DNA from: VXYL01 sp965243095
GTDB taxonomy: Bacteria > Pseudomonadota > Gammaproteobacteria > Pseudomonadales > Azotimanducaceae
Direction of reading: 5' to 3'
DNA length: 64,000 nucleotides
Assembly: GCA_965243095.1 (NCBI GenBank)
Contig: OZ251530.1
Coordinates: 2,728,001 to 2,792,000 of the forward strand
The notes under the pieces were generated by a model. It was not told the DNA's origin and made no database searches. It saw only the letters and a list, made by a program, of their open reading frames with translations. Shown piece after piece: positions 63,401 through 64,000 of this stretch. Position numbers and translations under genes: made by a program. Numbering within the stretch: position 1 is the first letter of the stretch; every line of letters starts with the position of its first letter.

Positions 63401-63625
63401 ATGAGGGACAACGTAATCGACAGAGACGCCGCTACGCTCGGCGGAACTCCGGTGTTCGCCGGCACCCGTGTGCCCGTCCGCATTCTCATGGAACACTTGG
63501 AGGCGGGCGACCGACTGGACGACTTCCTGGACAGCTTTCCTACGGTCTCGCGCAGCCAGGCAATCGCCGTCCTCCAGCGGGCCAAGGCGACGCTGACGGG
63601 GAAGGCGGATGAAGTTGCTGCTTGA
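63401..63625 (+). CDS. DUF433 antitoxin-like protein
   Basis: A 74-residue DUF433 protein (VIDRDAATLGGTPVFAGTRVPVRILMEHLEAGD), a winged-helix-like DNA-binding antitoxin family usually paired with a PIN-like DUF5615 toxin. It overlaps the toxin remnant start at 63609. The IS5-family element sits immediately upstream, between the start codon and the original upstream region. Confidence 0.8.
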   Translation: MRDNVIDRDAATLGGTPVFAGTRVPVRILMEHLEAGDRLDDFLDSFPTVSRSQAIAVLQRAKATLTGKADEVAA

Positions 63626-63670
63626 CGAGTCCGTTCCGAAGCCGCTTGCGCGGTATTTCCCCGAGACGCT
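63609..63670 (+). pseudogene. Truncated DUF5615 PIN-like toxin
   Basis: The frame starts MKLLLDESVPKPLARYFPET, the standard beginning of DUF5615 toxins that partner DUF433. After about 63670 the sequence switches to an MFS transporter in another frame. Only about 20 of the usual 110 or so residues remain, so the toxin is dead. Confidence 0.75.
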
Positions 63671-64000
63671 AGGTTCGTCGCCGAAAACCCGGACTTTTCC
63701 CTGCCGCTGCTGCCGGACGTGCAAGGTTGGCGTTTGGTGTTCCTGACGGTTGGCGCACCGGGCCTCCTAGTGGCGCTGTGGATGTTCACGGTGCGGGAGC
63801 CGCAACGCAAGGGGCGCATCGCCGCGGCCAGCGAAACCGTGCCGTTCGGCGCCGTTATCGGCTACATCTGGCGGCATCGCGGTCTGTTTCTGCCGCACTT
63901 CATCGGCTTCGGGGTGTTGGCGGTGACGTTTCAGAACGTCATTGTCTGGGGGCCGGCGTACTTCACACGGCACTTTGGCTTGACCGTGGCGGAGACCGGC
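63671..64000 (+). pseudogene. 5'-truncated MFS transporter, continues beyond window
   Basis: A continuous frame without a start: GWRLVFLTVGAPGLLVALWMF, then VREPQRKG, and further hydrophobic helices to the window end. GWR.xFL.VG.PGL and TVREPxR are typical of the middle of Spinster-like/MFS transporters (around helices 5-6). The first 150 or so residues are missing, lost at the junction with the toxin gene. It could be expressed only from upstream; most likely a remnant. Confidence 0.65.

Overview
The window is high-GC DNA from a Gram-negative bacterium. A TonB-dependent outer-membrane receptor, an OmpA-type peptidoglycan-binding domain and a Yej-type peptide importer point that way. The gene mix (Anbu peptidase, ThyX, a cyclopropane-type methyltransferase beside an FAD oxidase, a eukaryote-like isoleucyl-tRNA synthetase) suggests an environmental Pseudomonadota, perhaps a gammaproteobacterium. 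That assignment is inference; no rRNA or ribosomal protein gene is present to settle it.

Layout. 1-18.5 kb is mostly housekeeping and transport: a membrane-anchored, catalytically degenerate M1-peptidase-like protein (cut by the window start), a lipid-modifying methyltransferase/flavoprotein pair, an Anbu peptidase, thyX, a secreted orphan, a five-gene oligopeptide ABC importer, two small paralogous membrane proteins (one frameshifted), and a second, full-length copy of the M1-like permease protein in inverted orientation. 18.6-34.4 kb is the centre of interest: a complete type I-G (formerly I-U/Dpsyc) CRISPR-Cas locus, csb1-csb2-cas3-csb3-cas4-cas1-cas2. It is followed by an array that I count by hand at 77 complete 37-nt repeats. 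The array stops abruptly, 8 nt into a repeat, at the 3' part of an Rpn-family nuclease gene. A full-length relative of that gene lies in the same orientation just upstream of the cas operon, so the whole system is bracketed by direct repeats of about 0.45 kb.

34.4-46.5 kb holds a small acidic secreted protein, a sulfotransferase, a single-chain restriction-modification protein with its own strong promoter, an Asp/Asn beta-hydroxylase, a frameshifted ankyrin-repeat gene, ileS, an alpha/beta hydrolase, tRNA-Ser and small membrane proteins. 46.5-57.8 kb holds a secreted amidohydrolase with a TonB receptor carrying an unusual C-terminal OmpA domain, a HEPN-type two-gene module, a heterodimeric ABC exporter, an acyl-CoA-dehydrogenase-like flavoprotein and tRNA-Gly.

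57.9-64 kb is mobile and eroding. It holds an intact ISAs1-like element with a DruA-like (DUF4338) N-terminal domain and a perfect 10-bp target duplication, another Rpn-family gene with an in-frame 24-bp tandem repeat, and an intact 1188-bp IS5-family element. The IS5-family element is inserted right before a DUF433 antitoxin start codon. The matching toxin is cut off and joined to a 5'-truncated MFS transporter.

Defence genes (CRISPR-Cas, R-M, HEPN module, DruA-like transposase, DUF433 module) and recombination-associated Rpn genes recur through the right two thirds of the window. This looks like accessory DNA that has been rearranged several times. Counts and coordinates for the array were read by eye and could be off by one repeat.
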